A stretch of 64,000 bases of DNA from Pseudozyma flocculosa PF-1 (lineage: Eukaryota; Basidiomycota; Ustilaginomycetes; Ustilaginales; Ustilaginaceae), in contig NW_006920869.1 in assembly GCF_000417875.1 (NCBI RefSeq), positions 224,584-288,583 on the forward strand. Reading direction: 5' to 3'. The notes below the pieces were generated by a model. It was not told the origin of the DNA. It was given only the letters and a program-made list of their open reading frames with translations, and searched no databases. Position numbers and translations under genes: made by a program. Numbering within the stretch: position 1 is the stretch's first letter; the number at the start of each line of letters is the position of its first letter. Positions 20,870 to 31,808 of this stretch are shown here, piece by piece.

Positions 20870-21991
20870 ATGGTGGGGGGACCAGACTATAGTCTGCAGA
20901 GCTACTGGCAGACACGGTTCACAGCCAACGATGCGAGGGAGAACCACGGTCGCGGATTCGAGTGGCTGGCAAACGGCGATTGCCTCGTCGTCCCCGCTGC
21001 CCGGCATCTCTCGCAGCAACGGGCTGGAACCCGGACGTCAGCACAGGTATCATCGCAGCTCGAAGATACGGCAGCTGTGCCGTCCGCGAGCGCTCCGATC
21101 ACGCGGCCCCAGAGAGTCCTGCACATCGGGATAGGATCTTCGACCCTCTCGGCCCAGCTCCACGACCTCCTCTCCTCTTCACCAGCACCATCGATGCCCT
21201 TCGAGATCGTCAACGTCGACTTCGCACCATCTGCCGTCGGACTCGCACAGAGATCCGATGCGGGGAGGACCGGGATGTTCTACCGCACCGTCGACCTACT
21301 CTCCTGGTCCGACGTGCGGTCCCTGCTCTTCCTCGGATCATCAAGGTCCAACGGCGAGCGGGAGGAAGCGCAGGGATTCGACGTCATACTCGACAAGTCG
21401 ACGACAGACTCCATCTCAACCGGACCGGACCTTTGCTTCGTCCTCCATCCATCTCGTCCGGCGGCGGAGGTCGAAACGAGTCAAAAAGTGGTCGAGACCG
21501 GAACGGGGAGGAGGCGGGCATCGGATGATGTGGTCACGACATATCATTTCGATTTCGAGCGGGCTCAGGCGACGCTCTGCCCGCTCGTATTGGATCTTTT
21601 GCTGAGCGCCGAGGAGGATGCGGGGGGTTCGGGGACACGGCGATTGACACTGTCGCCCGTCCACCTCCTGTCGTTGCACATGGCGGCCGTGTCACGGCAG
21701 CACGCGGGCGGTACAGGCGAAGCAGGGACAAGGTGGTACTGCTTGAGCTATTCGGCGGAGCGGTGGAGAGACGTCGTCCCGGTCCGCGCAAAGTCGACAG
21801 GGCTTGCCAGCGATGTTGCGCCGAATTCGGAGCCGGGCGTGATGTGGTGGCCCTGGCGTGTCGTGGAGAGACAGCCGGTCGAGGTGGCAGACAACGGAGA
21901 GAAGACCGGGAAAGGGGGTGCGGTGACGCCGGTCTTCACGCCGGCTGTGTTTCACTCCGCCTATGTCCTCGAGTGGGTCGGCGAAACGTGA
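20870..21991 (+). CDS. SAM-dependent methyltransferase, METTL13/CSKMT-like class I
   Basis: Single exon, 373 residues. The protein opens DYSLQSYWQTRF, the usual YW..R start of this group. It then has the SAM-binding motif I (VLHIGIGSSTLSAQLHDLL), an acidic motif II region (FEIVNVDFAPSAV) and FDVILDKSTTDSI, equivalent to the D-x-x-x-DKGT-x-D motif of the METTL12/METTL13/EEF1A-KMT group. The substrate is probably a protein lysine or N-terminus, but which one cannot be read from sequence. It has a low-complexity insert near residue 60 and a Gly-rich one near 260. It is convergent with the next gene, with only about 31 bp between stop codons. Confidence 0.75.
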   Translation: MVGGPDYSLQSYWQTRFTANDARENHGRGFEWLANGDCLVVPAARHLSQQRAGTRTSAQVSSQLEDTAAVPSASAPITRPQRVLHIGIGSSTLSAQLHDLLSSSPAPSMPFEIVNVDFAPSAVGLAQRSDAGRTGMFYRTVDLLSWSDVRSLLFLGSSRSNGEREEAQGFDVILDKSTTDSISTGPDLCFVLHPSRPAAEVETSQKVVETGTGRRRASDDVVTTYHFDFERAQATLCPLVLDLLLSAEEDAGGSGTRRLTLSPVHLLSLHMAAVSRQHAGGTGEAGTRWYCLSYSAERWRDVVPVRAKSTGLASDVAPNSEPGVMWWPWRVVERQPVEVADNGEKTGKGGAVTPVFTPAVFHSAYVLEWVGET

Positions 21992-22022
21992 TGCTAGTCG
22001 AACAAAGGGATGGGGCGGTCGC

Positions 22023-24026
22023 TCAAGCCTGAGCCTGCTGTGTGTTGCAGAGGGGCGAGTGCGAGCACGGAGGCGAGAACGGATGGCGTCAAGGTTCAGG
22101 TTCGTCTGGGCTCTTCGACCGCAGGTGGTTGCGTCGGCGAGTCGGGCCAACTTACCTTCGCACGAAGCAGCTTTTCGCGCAGCGCTTGCTCTCGAGCGGC
22201 CTCGTCGTCGACCTGCCTTGCGCGCTCCGACGGGCCCTCGTCGTCGCTGTCGTCCCACTTGCTCCTCCTCGGCCTGCCGCGGGTGGGCTTCTCCGCACGG
22301 GGACTGGCGTCGCCGACATCGTCACGGGGCCTCCTCACCGACGTGTCCGCGCTCCTGCGGTATCTCCTCTCCGGGCTCCTGTCGCTGCTTGGGCTCCTGC
22401 TCCTCGATGGGCTCCTGTTCCTGTCCCGGCTTCTGCTCCTGCTTGCGCTCCGGGCCCTGCCCCGCTCGCGATCATCGCGATCGTAGCGCTTCGACGACCT
22501 CGCCGAACCTCTGGCATCCCGATCGTCGTCGTAATCTCGAGTGTCTCGGCGCGGTCGTTTGTTCCTCGAATAGTCTGGCGTGACTGATCGATCCGAGGGT
22601 GGACCGCGAGTCTCTTTGCGGCTCCTCTCGGGCCTCGACGGCCTTCTGTCCCGGCTTCGGCTTCGGCTCCTGCTGCGACTGCGACTCGGGCTTCGGATGT
22701 CGGGCGATCGCCTGCTGTACCTGCTGCTTCGGCTGCGATCCGGCTCTCGAACGTCTTCGCGGTAACGGCGGTCGCTGCGGCTGACGTCGTCTTTTCGGTA
22801 TCGGTCGTCGACGCGGTAGCGGTAGTCGTCTCGGTAGCGGTCGGCTGCTTGTCTGCGATCGTCCCGCTCGTAACTGCCTCGCCAGGGGTCGTCCCTGCGC
22901 TCGTGCCGATCGTAGCGGTCGTAGCCGTACCGCGATGATGAGGCGGGTGGAGGCGATCTGCGATCGCGATCGCGGTCGCGGTAGTCGTCGCGAGCTCGTT
23001 CGTTTCGGTCGTACCCCGCCCTGCCATCGTCGTATGCGTCGCGGCCTCTGCCGTCTCGCTCATCACGGCGGGAGCCGGGGGCGTGTCCGGAGCCTGACTC
23101 CTGCGCAGCCGCTGGAGGAGGTGGTGGCGGCAGAGAGCGTGATTCGTTCGGATGAGGTAGCCCGTCGCTCGCGCTTGGCGTTGCTGCGGCCGGCGTCCTC
23201 GCTCGCGCGCCCCAGCCCGTGTCCTGGACGCGCTCGGTGACGTTGCCGCTCTTGTCCTTGAACACCCGAGGCCCCTGCGCTTGCGCCTGACCCCGGCCTC
23301 GGTCGAAGCCTCGTTGCTCGAGCTGTCCCGGCACGGGCACAGGCACTGGGTCAGCGCCGCCTCGGTCCCATCTCGATGCTCTGCTGCGTGTGCCACCGCC
23401 AGCGGTGGGAGCGGGAGGCTGGGCGGGGCCTCGACCTCCCTGCCACTGGCTGATCTCCTGCCGCTCCCTGACCTGACGAAGCATCCTCTCGTCCTCCTCC
23501 CTCTTTTTGCGCATCTCCTCCTTCTTCTGTTCGACAAAAATGGCCGGGATGCCGCCGGGCGACTCCTGGGCCGAAAGCAGCAGCGTCCAGAGTTCCTTGA
23601 GGAAGGGTGCGGTCTGCGACTCGAGGAAGCCGGTGAGGGAGATCTGCATCTTTTTGGGGTCGGGGAACTGCACAGGTGCGTGTATATGGCGCGAAAGCAT
23701 CGATACCGGTGTCAGTCGCAGCCGCTATTGGACCTGGCCACGATCGACAGCGGGGACTGCGCAAGCGATAGCGGTGCGAGCGTACTCACCCTTTCCTCTT
23801 CGAGCATGCCCGCCACGTACTCGAGGACGACGTCGTCCTCGAACCCGAGTAGCTCGGTCACCTTGTTGGCCATCCAGGGCTTCATGACGCTGAGCTCGAC
23901 CTTTTTCATGTCGACCTTTTTGTCAAAGTTGGAGGGGAACTTGAGCGTCTTTAGCAGCGCGGCATCCTTGTTCTTGAAGCGCGAGTCCTGGTCGGCCGAG
24001 ATGCCCCGGTAGCCAGAGTCGCCCAT
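22023..24026 (-). CDS. PWI-domain RS-rich splicing factor (SRRM1-like)
   Basis: Predicted nuclear pre-mRNA splicing coactivator. Exon 1 24026-23790, exon 2 23667-22156, and a very short last exon (about 22037-22023, ending AQA-stop); about 587 residues. The PWI domain spans the first splice: VMKPWMANKVTELLGFEDDV, then FPDPKKMQISLTGFLE and FLKELWTLLLSAQE, closely following the SRm160 pattern. A helical charged segment rich in KKEEMRKK follows, then hundreds of residues of R/S/D-rich low complexity with SRSRSRSR repeats, typical of SR proteins. Intron 1 is 122 nt. Intron 2 begins GTAAGT at 22155; two adjacent acceptors differ by one codon, so the final residues are uncertain. Confidence 0.85.
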
Positions 24027-24393
24027 CTTTGGCAAAAGGTTGCGTCCGTCGCTTCAGCGGCGGATCGGAGTGAGCTGGAACGAAGCGGAGTGAGCGGGTC
24101 GGAACGTGAGAGTGATGGTGGAAGGAGAGAAAGACGCGGATCCAGCTTCTGAAGTGACACGAGGCCCCCGCCCAACCTGCATGCACGCACCCGCACGCGA
24201 AGGCCTTTCCTCACAGGTCCGCGAAAAGAAAAAGTGGAGCAGGCTGAGGGTCACCTCGTTGGACCGCGCAGGCCAGGCCGCTCCCGCTCTCACTTCGAGC
24301 AAACGACATCAAGGACCACTCATGGCATGGCATTCGCAATCCAGGCTGAACACTCTGCGACAAGCGCGAAGGCATTACGGGATTCACGGCGCC
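24027..24393. other. Intergenic between the splicing factor and the isomerase gene
   Basis: 367 bp; both flanking genes are on the minus strand, so this is the promoter of the splicing factor gene. No other feature seen. Confidence 0.45.
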
Positions 24394-24772
24394 TCAGAGC
24401 TTGGCGAATTGGGGCTTCTGCTTCTGCATCACCGCCAGCATGGCAACTGGCAGATCGTCGGACTGCAGAAGGCCCGAGTTGAGCGCCTGCGTGTACCGCA
24501 GCCCCTCCTCGACGCTGCGGACCGATGAAAGACAGGCGATAGAGCAACGTCAGCCAGTAGCTCTACGGAGACGCAGGACGTTACAGTCAGCTTTTCGACG
24601 CACCTGTGGTCGCGGCCGTGCAGCATAAAGATCTTGGTGGCCCGCACCGCCACCGGCGCCTTGGCAGCGATGTCACTAGCCGTCTTGATCGCAGCGGCTG
24701 AAACGGGAGAGAAGCCAGAGGAAGGACTCGCGACGTCAGCTCGGTCAGTCCAGGACCCACGTACCAGTCTTT

Positions 24773-24816
<44 letters not shown>

Positions 24817-25457
24817 TCACCGACCACCTCCTCCCGGCCGCCGTCGACGATCCGGCCGAGGAAGCCAATCCTCAATGCCTCGTCGGCGTCGAATTCTCTC
24901 GCGGTCAGGGCGAGCTCCCTGGCGATTGAGTCGTTGCCGACAATCTTGGGGAAGCGCTGCAGAGTGCCGATGTCGGCGGCGAGGCCCGCATCGACCTCCT
25001 TGATGCTGAACCTGGTCCCCTTTGCGGCGTATCGGATGTCGCACGCCGACATGATGTCGACGGCCAATCCAAAGGCGACGCCGTGTGCGGCGGCGATGAC
25101 GGGCTTCTCGACATGCTCAAACCAGCTGATGGCCTCTTGGAAGTCGGCCAGGTGGCGTCGCATCAGCACCGCCTTGCGCGCCGCGTCGGGCTGGGCCGCC
25201 ATGACATCCGACAGACTGGCGTTGAGCAGGTCAAGTCCCGCGGTGAACGCCCTGCCTTCACCGGAGAGGACAATGACGTTGACGTCGCCGTCGTCCCGGA
25301 CGTGCTTGAGGATCGCCTGCGTCTCCTGCCACTTGGGGTCGATAAAGGCATTGACCGGGGGCCGGTTGAAGGCCATGTGCAGCACGCCCTCTGCCGCCAG
25401 CTCCAGCTTGTGGTACTTGGGCGAGGCAAAGCCGGTGTAGGGTTTAGGGAACGACAT
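24394..25457 (-). CDS. Peroxisomal delta(3,5)-delta(2,4)-dienoyl-CoA isomerase (enoyl-CoA hydratase family)
   Basis: Predicted to isomerise dienoyl-CoA intermediates of unsaturated fatty-acid beta-oxidation. Exons: 25457-24821, 24697-24604, 24514-24394; introns 123 and 89 nt; 283 residues. Crotonase-fold marks: the oxyanion loop GEGRAFTAGLDL and HGVAFGLAVDIMSACDIRYA, then FSIKEVDAGLAADIGTLQR. The three acidic residues used by mammalian ECH1 are all present (the D of AVD, the E of KEVD, the D of AADIG), which favours dienoyl-CoA isomerase over hydratase. The C-terminus QFAKL is a PTS1 signal. Intron 1 begins directly with a (GTC)14 tract just after its donor. Confidence 0.9.
24775..24816. repeat. 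(GAC)14 trinucleotide repeat at the 5' splice site of an intron
   Basis: Fourteen GAC units on the plus strand, (GTC)14 on the gene strand. They begin inside the donor consensus of isomerase intron 1 (GTGAGTCGTCGTC) and fill one third of that intron. Confidence 0.95.
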
Positions 25458-26657
25458 GGTGATACGTTGTGCGGTAGATCGAGGACGGCGCAAGGTGATG
25501 GACAGGCTGAGATGGCAGCCAACGAGCGGAAGCCAATGCCTTAAGTACGGTTGCACCCCGGATTGCGGGGCACACACAGCGTCGGGCCCTCCCCGCCGGC
25601 CACTTGGCGTGAAAGGAAGCCGGAAGGCACAAGCTGCTTGCCGGTTCGGATGCCAGACCCGAATCCCGCGTCGATGCTGCCCGGGCAGCTTCCATTGGAA
25701 CAGACTAAAGACTGCAGCTTGTGTTGAACTTGGCAACATCAAGTTATTAAATTTTTGGCACGGTCTGACACGCAGCCAGGTTGTCATGCACTATCAAGCA
25801 TCACTGCAACTGATGTAGTTCCTGCAGAGCAGCAACACAAGCAAGAATGTTGATTCTCATAGAGCTCATGGCACTTCCTGAAGGCACCTGCATGACAAGC
25901 CCATTGTTTTGCATTTCCAGGCCAAGCAGGGGCAGGTCCTGTTGCAGTCGAGAGTGGCGCACCGGCTGCACAGCCTCCCCATGAGCCACGGCTTTTCGAT
26001 GCCGATCCCCAACAGCTTGACCCAGCACAACAGTGCAGCTCAGAACATCCTCGTAGAATCCTGGTATTTCAACCAGTGGAGGGGAGGTGCGAGGTGGCTT
26101 GGAGGAGAGATGCTGGTACTGCTTGAGTGGGGGCTGGAGGTAGGGAAGGGCAACTTTTTCCCGGTTCCACAGTCGGTGCTTACAAAGGTCGCTGAGTACT
26201 ACGAGTCCGACACCCCTTCCCTCCTCACCCCTGGACCCCCTGGTTGAGCACAATGTGCTCAGCTGGAGCGAGCAGCTCAATTTCACCCTCCTCTCTGGAC
26301 TCAACATCAACAACAAGGATGTAAAGTAGCACATCCTCTTCAGGCAACAGCAACTACCAAGTGATGTTCTTGAACATTGTTTGACTTGGAGCTGCAAGAC
26401 ACCCTCTGCACATGAGGCCAAGCGAGCATGACCGCCTCTCAACTGCTGCACAACTAACAGCTCTGGTCCCGTCTTGCTGCAGCAAGCTGCAGACAAGGTT
26501 GTCGAGCACAGCTGCAACAGCAAAAGCAACAAGCAACAAGCAACAAGCGTTCGCAGATCCACAGTCGATGTGCGCAACGGTGATGGAAAGACGGTGTGCA
26601 TCAGATTAGCGGTGCAAGGAGCAGGTCAAAAAGGCTGACTAGGTGACATAGCTGCGG
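25458..26657. other. 1.2 kb intergenic stretch with a compositionally distinct 25.8-26.6 kb segment
   Basis: The first ~300 bp should be the isomerase promoter. From about 25780 to 26640 the base composition and word usage shift (lower GC, many CAGCAAC/TTGCAGC words). Open frames exist on both strands: minus-strand 25801-26601 and plus-strand 25909-26247. None gives a recognisable domain and they overlap each other antisense. It may be a degraded mobile element, a transferred fragment or untranslated sequence. No gene is called. Confidence 0.4.
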
Positions 26658-28202
26658 CTACTGCAGCCGGGGCATCTCCTTGCCGGCCTCCTTCCAAGCG
26701 TCGAGCACGACGTTGCGGAGCCGGACAAAGGCCTCCTCGACGTCCTCTTCGCGGATGACACTGAAGCTGGTGCGCACGTAGCACGTCTGGCGGCCGTCGG
26801 GGAGGAAGGCCATGCCGGGCACGGCCAGCACGCCCGCTGCCTTGGCCTTGTCGCTGATGAGGGCAAACGAGTCACCCTCGTCGCCCTCACGGTCCGAGGT
26901 CGGGGGCAGGTTGAGCTTGATCCAGAGGAACATGCCTGCCACGGGTCGGACCCACGAGGCGACGCCCGACGCGCCCAGCACGGCCTTGGCCTTTGCCTCG
27001 AAGTTGTCCCGCTTGCGCTCGTAGTAGGCGGCGACGTTGTCGGCGTGGCGCAGGAAGCCGTCGACGCCCCAGAAGCTGAGGATCTTGTAGGCCACGACGC
27101 TCGACACGCCCGAAGGCTGCAGGTTGCTGACAGCCGTGTTGGCGTCGATGGCGTCGAGCAGCTCGACGGGGCCCGTGGCGAAGCCGAGACGCAGGCCGGC
27201 GGCGAGAATCTTGGAGAACGACTCGAAGCGCAGCACCCGGCCGGTGCCGTGCACGTCCCTGCCCTCCTCCTCGAGCGACCAGTAGCTTCGCGAGCGCTGG
27301 CGGGTGACGGGGTCCTGGCCGAGCCCCTCGAAGTTGATGTAGTAGTACGGGTCGTCCTCGAGGATGACAAAGTCGTACTCGCGTGCGACGGCGAGGATCT
27401 GGCGCTTGCGCTCGTCGGACGCCGTGGTGCCAGCCGGGTTGGCACCGGTGGGCGTCGTGTACAGGCACTTGGGGCGGGGCAGGCCCTTGGTCGCTGGCGC
27501 CGTGTCCCAGTTCTTCATGGTCTCGACGAGGGCGTCGCCGCTCATGCCCTGCGAGTCGCTCGTCACGGGTACGACGCGGGCCCGAAGCATGACGAGGGCC
27601 GGCAGGATACCGGTGTAGACGGGAGAGTCGGACAGGATGACGTCGCCGGGGTTGAGGAGCGCCTCGAAGGCCTTGTTGAGGAGGTCCTGGCTTCCGACGC
27701 CGGACGTGACGCGCCAAGCCGAGCGCCCTGCGACGCCGTCGAGCTTGTCGCCGGGCTTGACGAGCTCCCTGCCGTGCATGCGGACCTGCATGTCGGTGAG
27801 CCAGTTGACGAGCCTTGCCGGGCCCGAGGTGGCGCCATACTGCAGCGCCTCTGCCAGCTCCTCGCCCTCGATCTCGAGCTTCTGAGGCTGTCCCGTGGCG
27901 GCGTCGAAGCCGGACTCGGCTTCGGGCTTGAGCGTGAGACTGATGTTGGCGAGCGGGAAGGTCTGAGGTGCGGGCTTGCCGGCAAGGAGCGAGAGCATGC
28001 CGGGGATCATCTCGGCTGGGAAGAGGGCTCGGATGGCCGAGGCTGGCCGGAGCGCCACGGCGTCGGAGAGGAAGCGGGCCGGGTTGACCTTCTTGGCCTG
28101 CAGGGTGGTGCTGGCATCGCCGTTGCTGCCTCCGGCCTGCTTGGTCGAGAGGGGGACGGACTGCTCCATCGAGGGAGGGATGACGTCTGCCGTGGGGGCC
28201 AT
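26658..28202 (-). CDS. PLP-dependent aromatic/2-aminoadipate aminotransferase (ARO8-like)
   Basis: Single exon, 514 residues, fold-type I aminotransferase of the Aro8/LysN/KAT II group. Key blocks: AGKPAPQTFPLANISL (substrate side), LQYGATSGPARLVNWL, then TSGVGSQDLLNKAFEALLNP and TTPTGANPAG, followed by ILEDDPYYYINF. The PLP-binding lysine is in RFESFSKILAAGLRLGF, with the phosphate-binding Arg after it. The likely reaction is transamination of Phe/Tyr/Trp or 2-aminoadipate with 2-oxoglutarate; the exact substrate cannot be set from sequence. The N-terminal ~40 residues are low complexity with no clear mitochondrial signal, so cytosolic location is most likely. Confidence 0.9.
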   Translation of the reverse strand: MAPTADVIPPSMEQSVPLSTKQAGGSNGDASTTLQAKKVNPARFLSDAVALRPASAIRALFPAEMIPGMLSLLAGKPAPQTFPLANISLTLKPEAESGFDAATGQPQKLEIEGEELAEALQYGATSGPARLVNWLTDMQVRMHGRELVKPGDKLDGVAGRSAWRVTSGVGSQDLLNKAFEALLNPGDVILSDSPVYTGILPALVMLRARVVPVTSDSQGMSGDALVETMKNWDTAPATKGLPRPKCLYTTPTGANPAGTTASDERKRQILAVAREYDFVILEDDPYYYINFEGLGQDPVTRQRSRSYWSLEEEGRDVHGTGRVLRFESFSKILAAGLRLGFATGPVELLDAIDANTAVSNLQPSGVSSVVAYKILSFWGVDGFLRHADNVAAYYERKRDNFEAKAKAVLGASGVASWVRPVAGMFLWIKLNLPPTSDREGDEGDSFALISDKAKAAGVLAVPGMAFLPDGRQTCYVRTSFSVIREEDVEEAFVRLRNVVLDAWKEAGKEMPRLQ

Positions 28203-29868
28203 GGCTGCGGGTTCTGAGTAAAGATTGGTGACGAGTGTGGTTGGGCTGCTGAGCTAGCGAGGGCCGCTTGATGGGCAGACGAAGCTGGAAGCCGCCTCTT
28301 GGTCGCGGCTACTTGTAGGGCTGCTGTAGTTTATCGATCGGGTAGGTCTCGACCACGGGATGAAACGGAGCGCTGCTGTCGAGAGAGGCGTCGAGATCGA
28401 TAGCTGAGACAGGGTGTTCCGGAGCAGATACCAGCGGTGCAAGTGCAAGTGAAGCTTTTACGAGTGGAAAGGAGGCAGTGAAGGTCGGCGAAGACTGTCC
28501 GATGCGTGCGTGTGTGCAGACAGAGCAAGAGGTAGGTGGTGGTGTGGGGGGCAGGCGACAACAATGGCTGGCGGGGATGGAGGTTGAGGTCGTGGCTGAG
28601 CTGGCGGAAAGGTGAGAGGAGACCTCTGGAAACGAGTCGGCCAGCCAGCATCGAAGGGCCTCGCCGCCGCCGCCGCCGTCGCCTCCTCCGTCACTTTCGG
28701 CCTCGGCTTCTTCCCGTGGCCTGGCTGCCGCCCAAAAAACCCATAACCTAAAGCCGATACTTCATCCTCTGTAGGCAGCCATCCCACTCCCTCGCCGCTG
28801 CGCCGCATCGACCTGCGGTCCGTGACCTCCACTGCACAGCACGTACGTACTCTGTTGGCCTTCATTGATCGAAGAGGAGCGCAGTGACAACGAGCCGGCC
28901 ACCTGCGAGCGTCGCCACCGAGGGTTGGAGCGGGCCAGGCATGCTGGTGGGTTCGCCCATTCCTCGCCCTGATTTCCGCCTTTCTCTGACTCGCTCGGCA
29001 AGTCTCCGGCCGCCTCACGACCGACGGGCCCCGCTCGCCAGCTCCTCGTGGCCACGCCAACTGCAGGTTAGGTCTTGGCTCTGGGTTCGGGCTTTGGGAA
29101 TTTTGAATTTTTTTTTCCCCTCTCGTGCTTGCCAGACCTGCCGCCTCGGATTTTTGGGCGGGCGCGGCGTCGGCAAAATAGCCGGAAGCTGGGCTGGCCC
29201 GCTTTCGCCCCGTTGCATGCCTTTGCTGCGCTCCGCAATTTCGGTTCATCGGTCTTTACTCCATCCCGAGGCCGACGCTATCGCATCTCATTCTCGCCCT
29301 GTGAACGGCGAGCAGGGACGACGACGACAACGGTGACGCCGGCGATGGCGACGGCGACCAGACAGAGTAAGAGTATGAATGAGGTGGTGGGCGTACGTGC
29401 AGCACGCATGCCCGACGGCGGCTCAAGCTCAAGCATCACAGTCGCCGAGTTCGGGATCGCGTCGACGACCTCGCAGGGGAGCCGACTCTTGCGGAACCGG
29501 TCGCTCGATCCTTCACGACCTCATCTCAACGGACGATGCTGTGTCATCGCTCGAGGCTCCTTCATCTGCCATGACTCGGCCTCGGTCGACGACGAGGTGC
29601 GGGGGAGGGCCTGCGGACGGGCAGCGTCGCGCGCAGCCTGCCTCGAAGCCGCGCGTAGCCGAAAGCCGAGGCCGGATCGGCCGACGTAGAGCCGACCACC
29701 AGCGACACTATTTCCACCATCACCCGTTGCAACGAACAGTGTTTGAGCATCGTTTGAGCATTGTATACGATGATGAGCAGCGGTGGTGATGGTGCCATGC
29801 CTTGGCACCACGTGGATGATGTCTCGTCCTTTGCGATAGACTCTTTCCGGGACCCCGACAGTGGACCT
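28203..29868. other. 1.67 kb intergenic stretch upstream of the aminotransferase gene
   Basis: No convincing coding exon on either strand. It contains GCC-rich low complexity near 28660-28685. Since the next gene rightwards is also on the minus strand, this is the 5' region of the aminotransferase gene plus the 3' flank of the carrier gene. A long regulated leader is possible but not shown. Confidence 0.45.
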
Positions 29869-31192
29869 CTATCCCTGCACCTGTACGCCCTCGGTCGACT
29901 TGGCCGTCGCCTGCTGCGAGAGCAATCTGCTGTTCTCGCGTTCGCGGTACCACGTCCGACCGCCCTCAAAGATGCCCCAGCCGATGGCGCTGCTCGCTGC
30001 CTTTCTCGCGCACCGCAGCCCTAACCCATCGAGGAGCGCTCGAGGACCGGACGTGGCCAAGAGATGCCGCGTCATGGCGACAAGAGAGGGCCGTGGCGGC
30101 CGACCGGGTCCCAATGGCTTGCCGCTGATCTCGGCCAGCAGCTCCGGCGGTGTGGTCTGCATCCTCGTCTTGATGATGTCGAACGGATGCGTCAGGACAG
30201 TCGCCAACGTACCGGCCACCAGACCTGGGAGCGCACGGACAAAGGCAACAGGTCAGCAAACAATGCCTCTGAGGCTCTCGCCTTCCGCTGGCACGCTAGC
30301 GTAACTCACCGCTCGCCGTCACGACGCCCCAGCTGCCCGTCCCGGACCCTGCGGACCCGTCCGCGCTTCTTGTGAGGGCTGCGAGCTCCACCTTGCACCC
30401 TTCATACAGCGCCAGGTAGAGCCCGGCGTACGGTGCGTCTCTCAACGCCGTGGCAGTGAACCCCTGGAAGAAGCCGCGGAAGCCGCCGTGCGAGTAGATC
30501 TCACGCAGCGACGAGCGCAGGGACGACTCGGCGGTGTGCGAAAAGTTGGACGACTGGAAGCGCATGAGGGGCGTGCACGGTCAGCGATGCAGTGCGGAGC
30601 GACGAAAGGCAATACAGGCGAACGGCAGCATGCTCACCTCGAATCTGGCCTTGACCACCGTCACCGGGCTGAGGATGAAGCCGACGGCGACCCTCGCCAC
30701 GGCGCCCGTCGCCAGGTTGCCGACCGTCGAGAGCTTCGCCATGGTGCTCGTGCTGCCGCTGCCACTTTCGAGGTTGGAGCCGGTCACCGAGACAAAGGGC
30801 ACCTGGTGCGTCGACGCAAAGGCACGCAGGCTGGACACCGAGTAGAAGTAGAGGGCGACGCCGGGCACGTTGCGCACGACCGTCGGCACCGTCCCTCGCC
30901 ACAGGCCCCGCCACCCTTGCGTTTCGACGATGTTGACTGTGACATTCTTGAGCTTCTGCGTGCGCGACAGGTGGGCTAAGCTCGCCGAACGGGGCTTGCG
31001 AGACTCGGATGCGTCGAGCTGCTGTAGTCTCGTCTTGAGCAGGTCGAAAGGCTGCAGCAGGATGCACGATGCACCCCCCGAGAGCGCACCGAAGGCGAGC
31101 GTGGCGATGGGCGAGACGCCGCCCTTGCCCTTGCTCTCGCCGCCCGCCGCCGCCAAAGACTTGGCGGGTGTCGATGGATTGGCGACCGACAT
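29869..31192 (-). CDS. HEM25: Mitochondrial glycine transporter (SLC25A38/Hem25-like carrier)
   Basis: Predicted inner-membrane carrier importing glycine for haem synthesis. Exons: 31192-30638, 30553-30310, 30224-29869; introns 84 and 85 nt, phases 0 and 1; 384 residues. Three mitochondrial-carrier repeats are visible: LQPFDLLKTRLQQ, SPVTVVKARFE and HPFDIIKTRMQT, with GGASCILLQPFDLLKTRLQQ matching the first repeat of the SLC25A38 group. Helix-end motifs (GWRGLWRG, GFRGFFQGF) follow each odd helix. Repeat 2 has SPVT in place of the canonical PxD, as usual for this subfamily. A Ser-rich insert lies between helices 3 and 4. The substrate is assigned from subfamily resemblance. Confidence 0.85.
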
Positions 31193-31808
31193 GGTCGGCT
31201 GCGAAGCGGATGGAGGACGAGGGGAGAAGCCTGGTGCTGGTCAAGAGCGCGTGCAGAGGCGCTCGAGTCGGACGGCGACGTAAGGGCAAGGCGAGGAGTT
31301 TGAAGCTGGCGGAAGCGGGTGTTCTATACCATGCTAGCTGAGGGCGATTCGAGGCGTTGTGGCGAAAGCGAAGATCGAGGGTGTTCGTGGCGACGACGAA
31401 TGGGCTACAGTAAATGTGATGGACGAGAGGCAGGCCGGGTTGGCGGTCAGCCACAGCAGGGGATGGCCCGGCCAGGAAGCTTCCCGGAGCGAAGGGTGCG
31501 CATGGGGGGTGATCGACGCCTGCAGCTTTCGGGTCCAGTCCTCACGTAACCGTGCGCCGACCCAGAGGACCGCGTCCCGCTCCACACGAGCCGGCACGTC
31601 TGGCGCGTTGCAAAAGCGCCACCGCCACCAAGACTCTCACGCGCCCGCCACGCCGGCCCGGCGAGGCGATCCTTGACACGGGCATCCCGAGGTGAGGGTT
31701 GGCTGTGCACACACAGTCAATCGATTCGTATCGTAGCAGTCACCATGGCGGGCCCAGTATGAGACTCTCTCCTCGTCAGTCTGCCCTCTAAGGAAATCGC
31801 TTGCCCAT
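31193..31808. other. Intergenic between the START-domain gene and the carrier gene
   Basis: 616 bp holding the carrier promoter and the 3' flank of the START-domain gene. No repeat, RNA or TATA box stands out. Confidence 0.45.

Noticed and set aside
22335..23537. 400-codon minus-strand frame overlapping the PWI protein
   Set aside because: Frame-shifted reading of the RS-repeat exon; the true frame links to the PWI domain.
27045..28217. 390-codon open frame on the plus strand
   Set aside because: Antisense to the aminotransferase gene.
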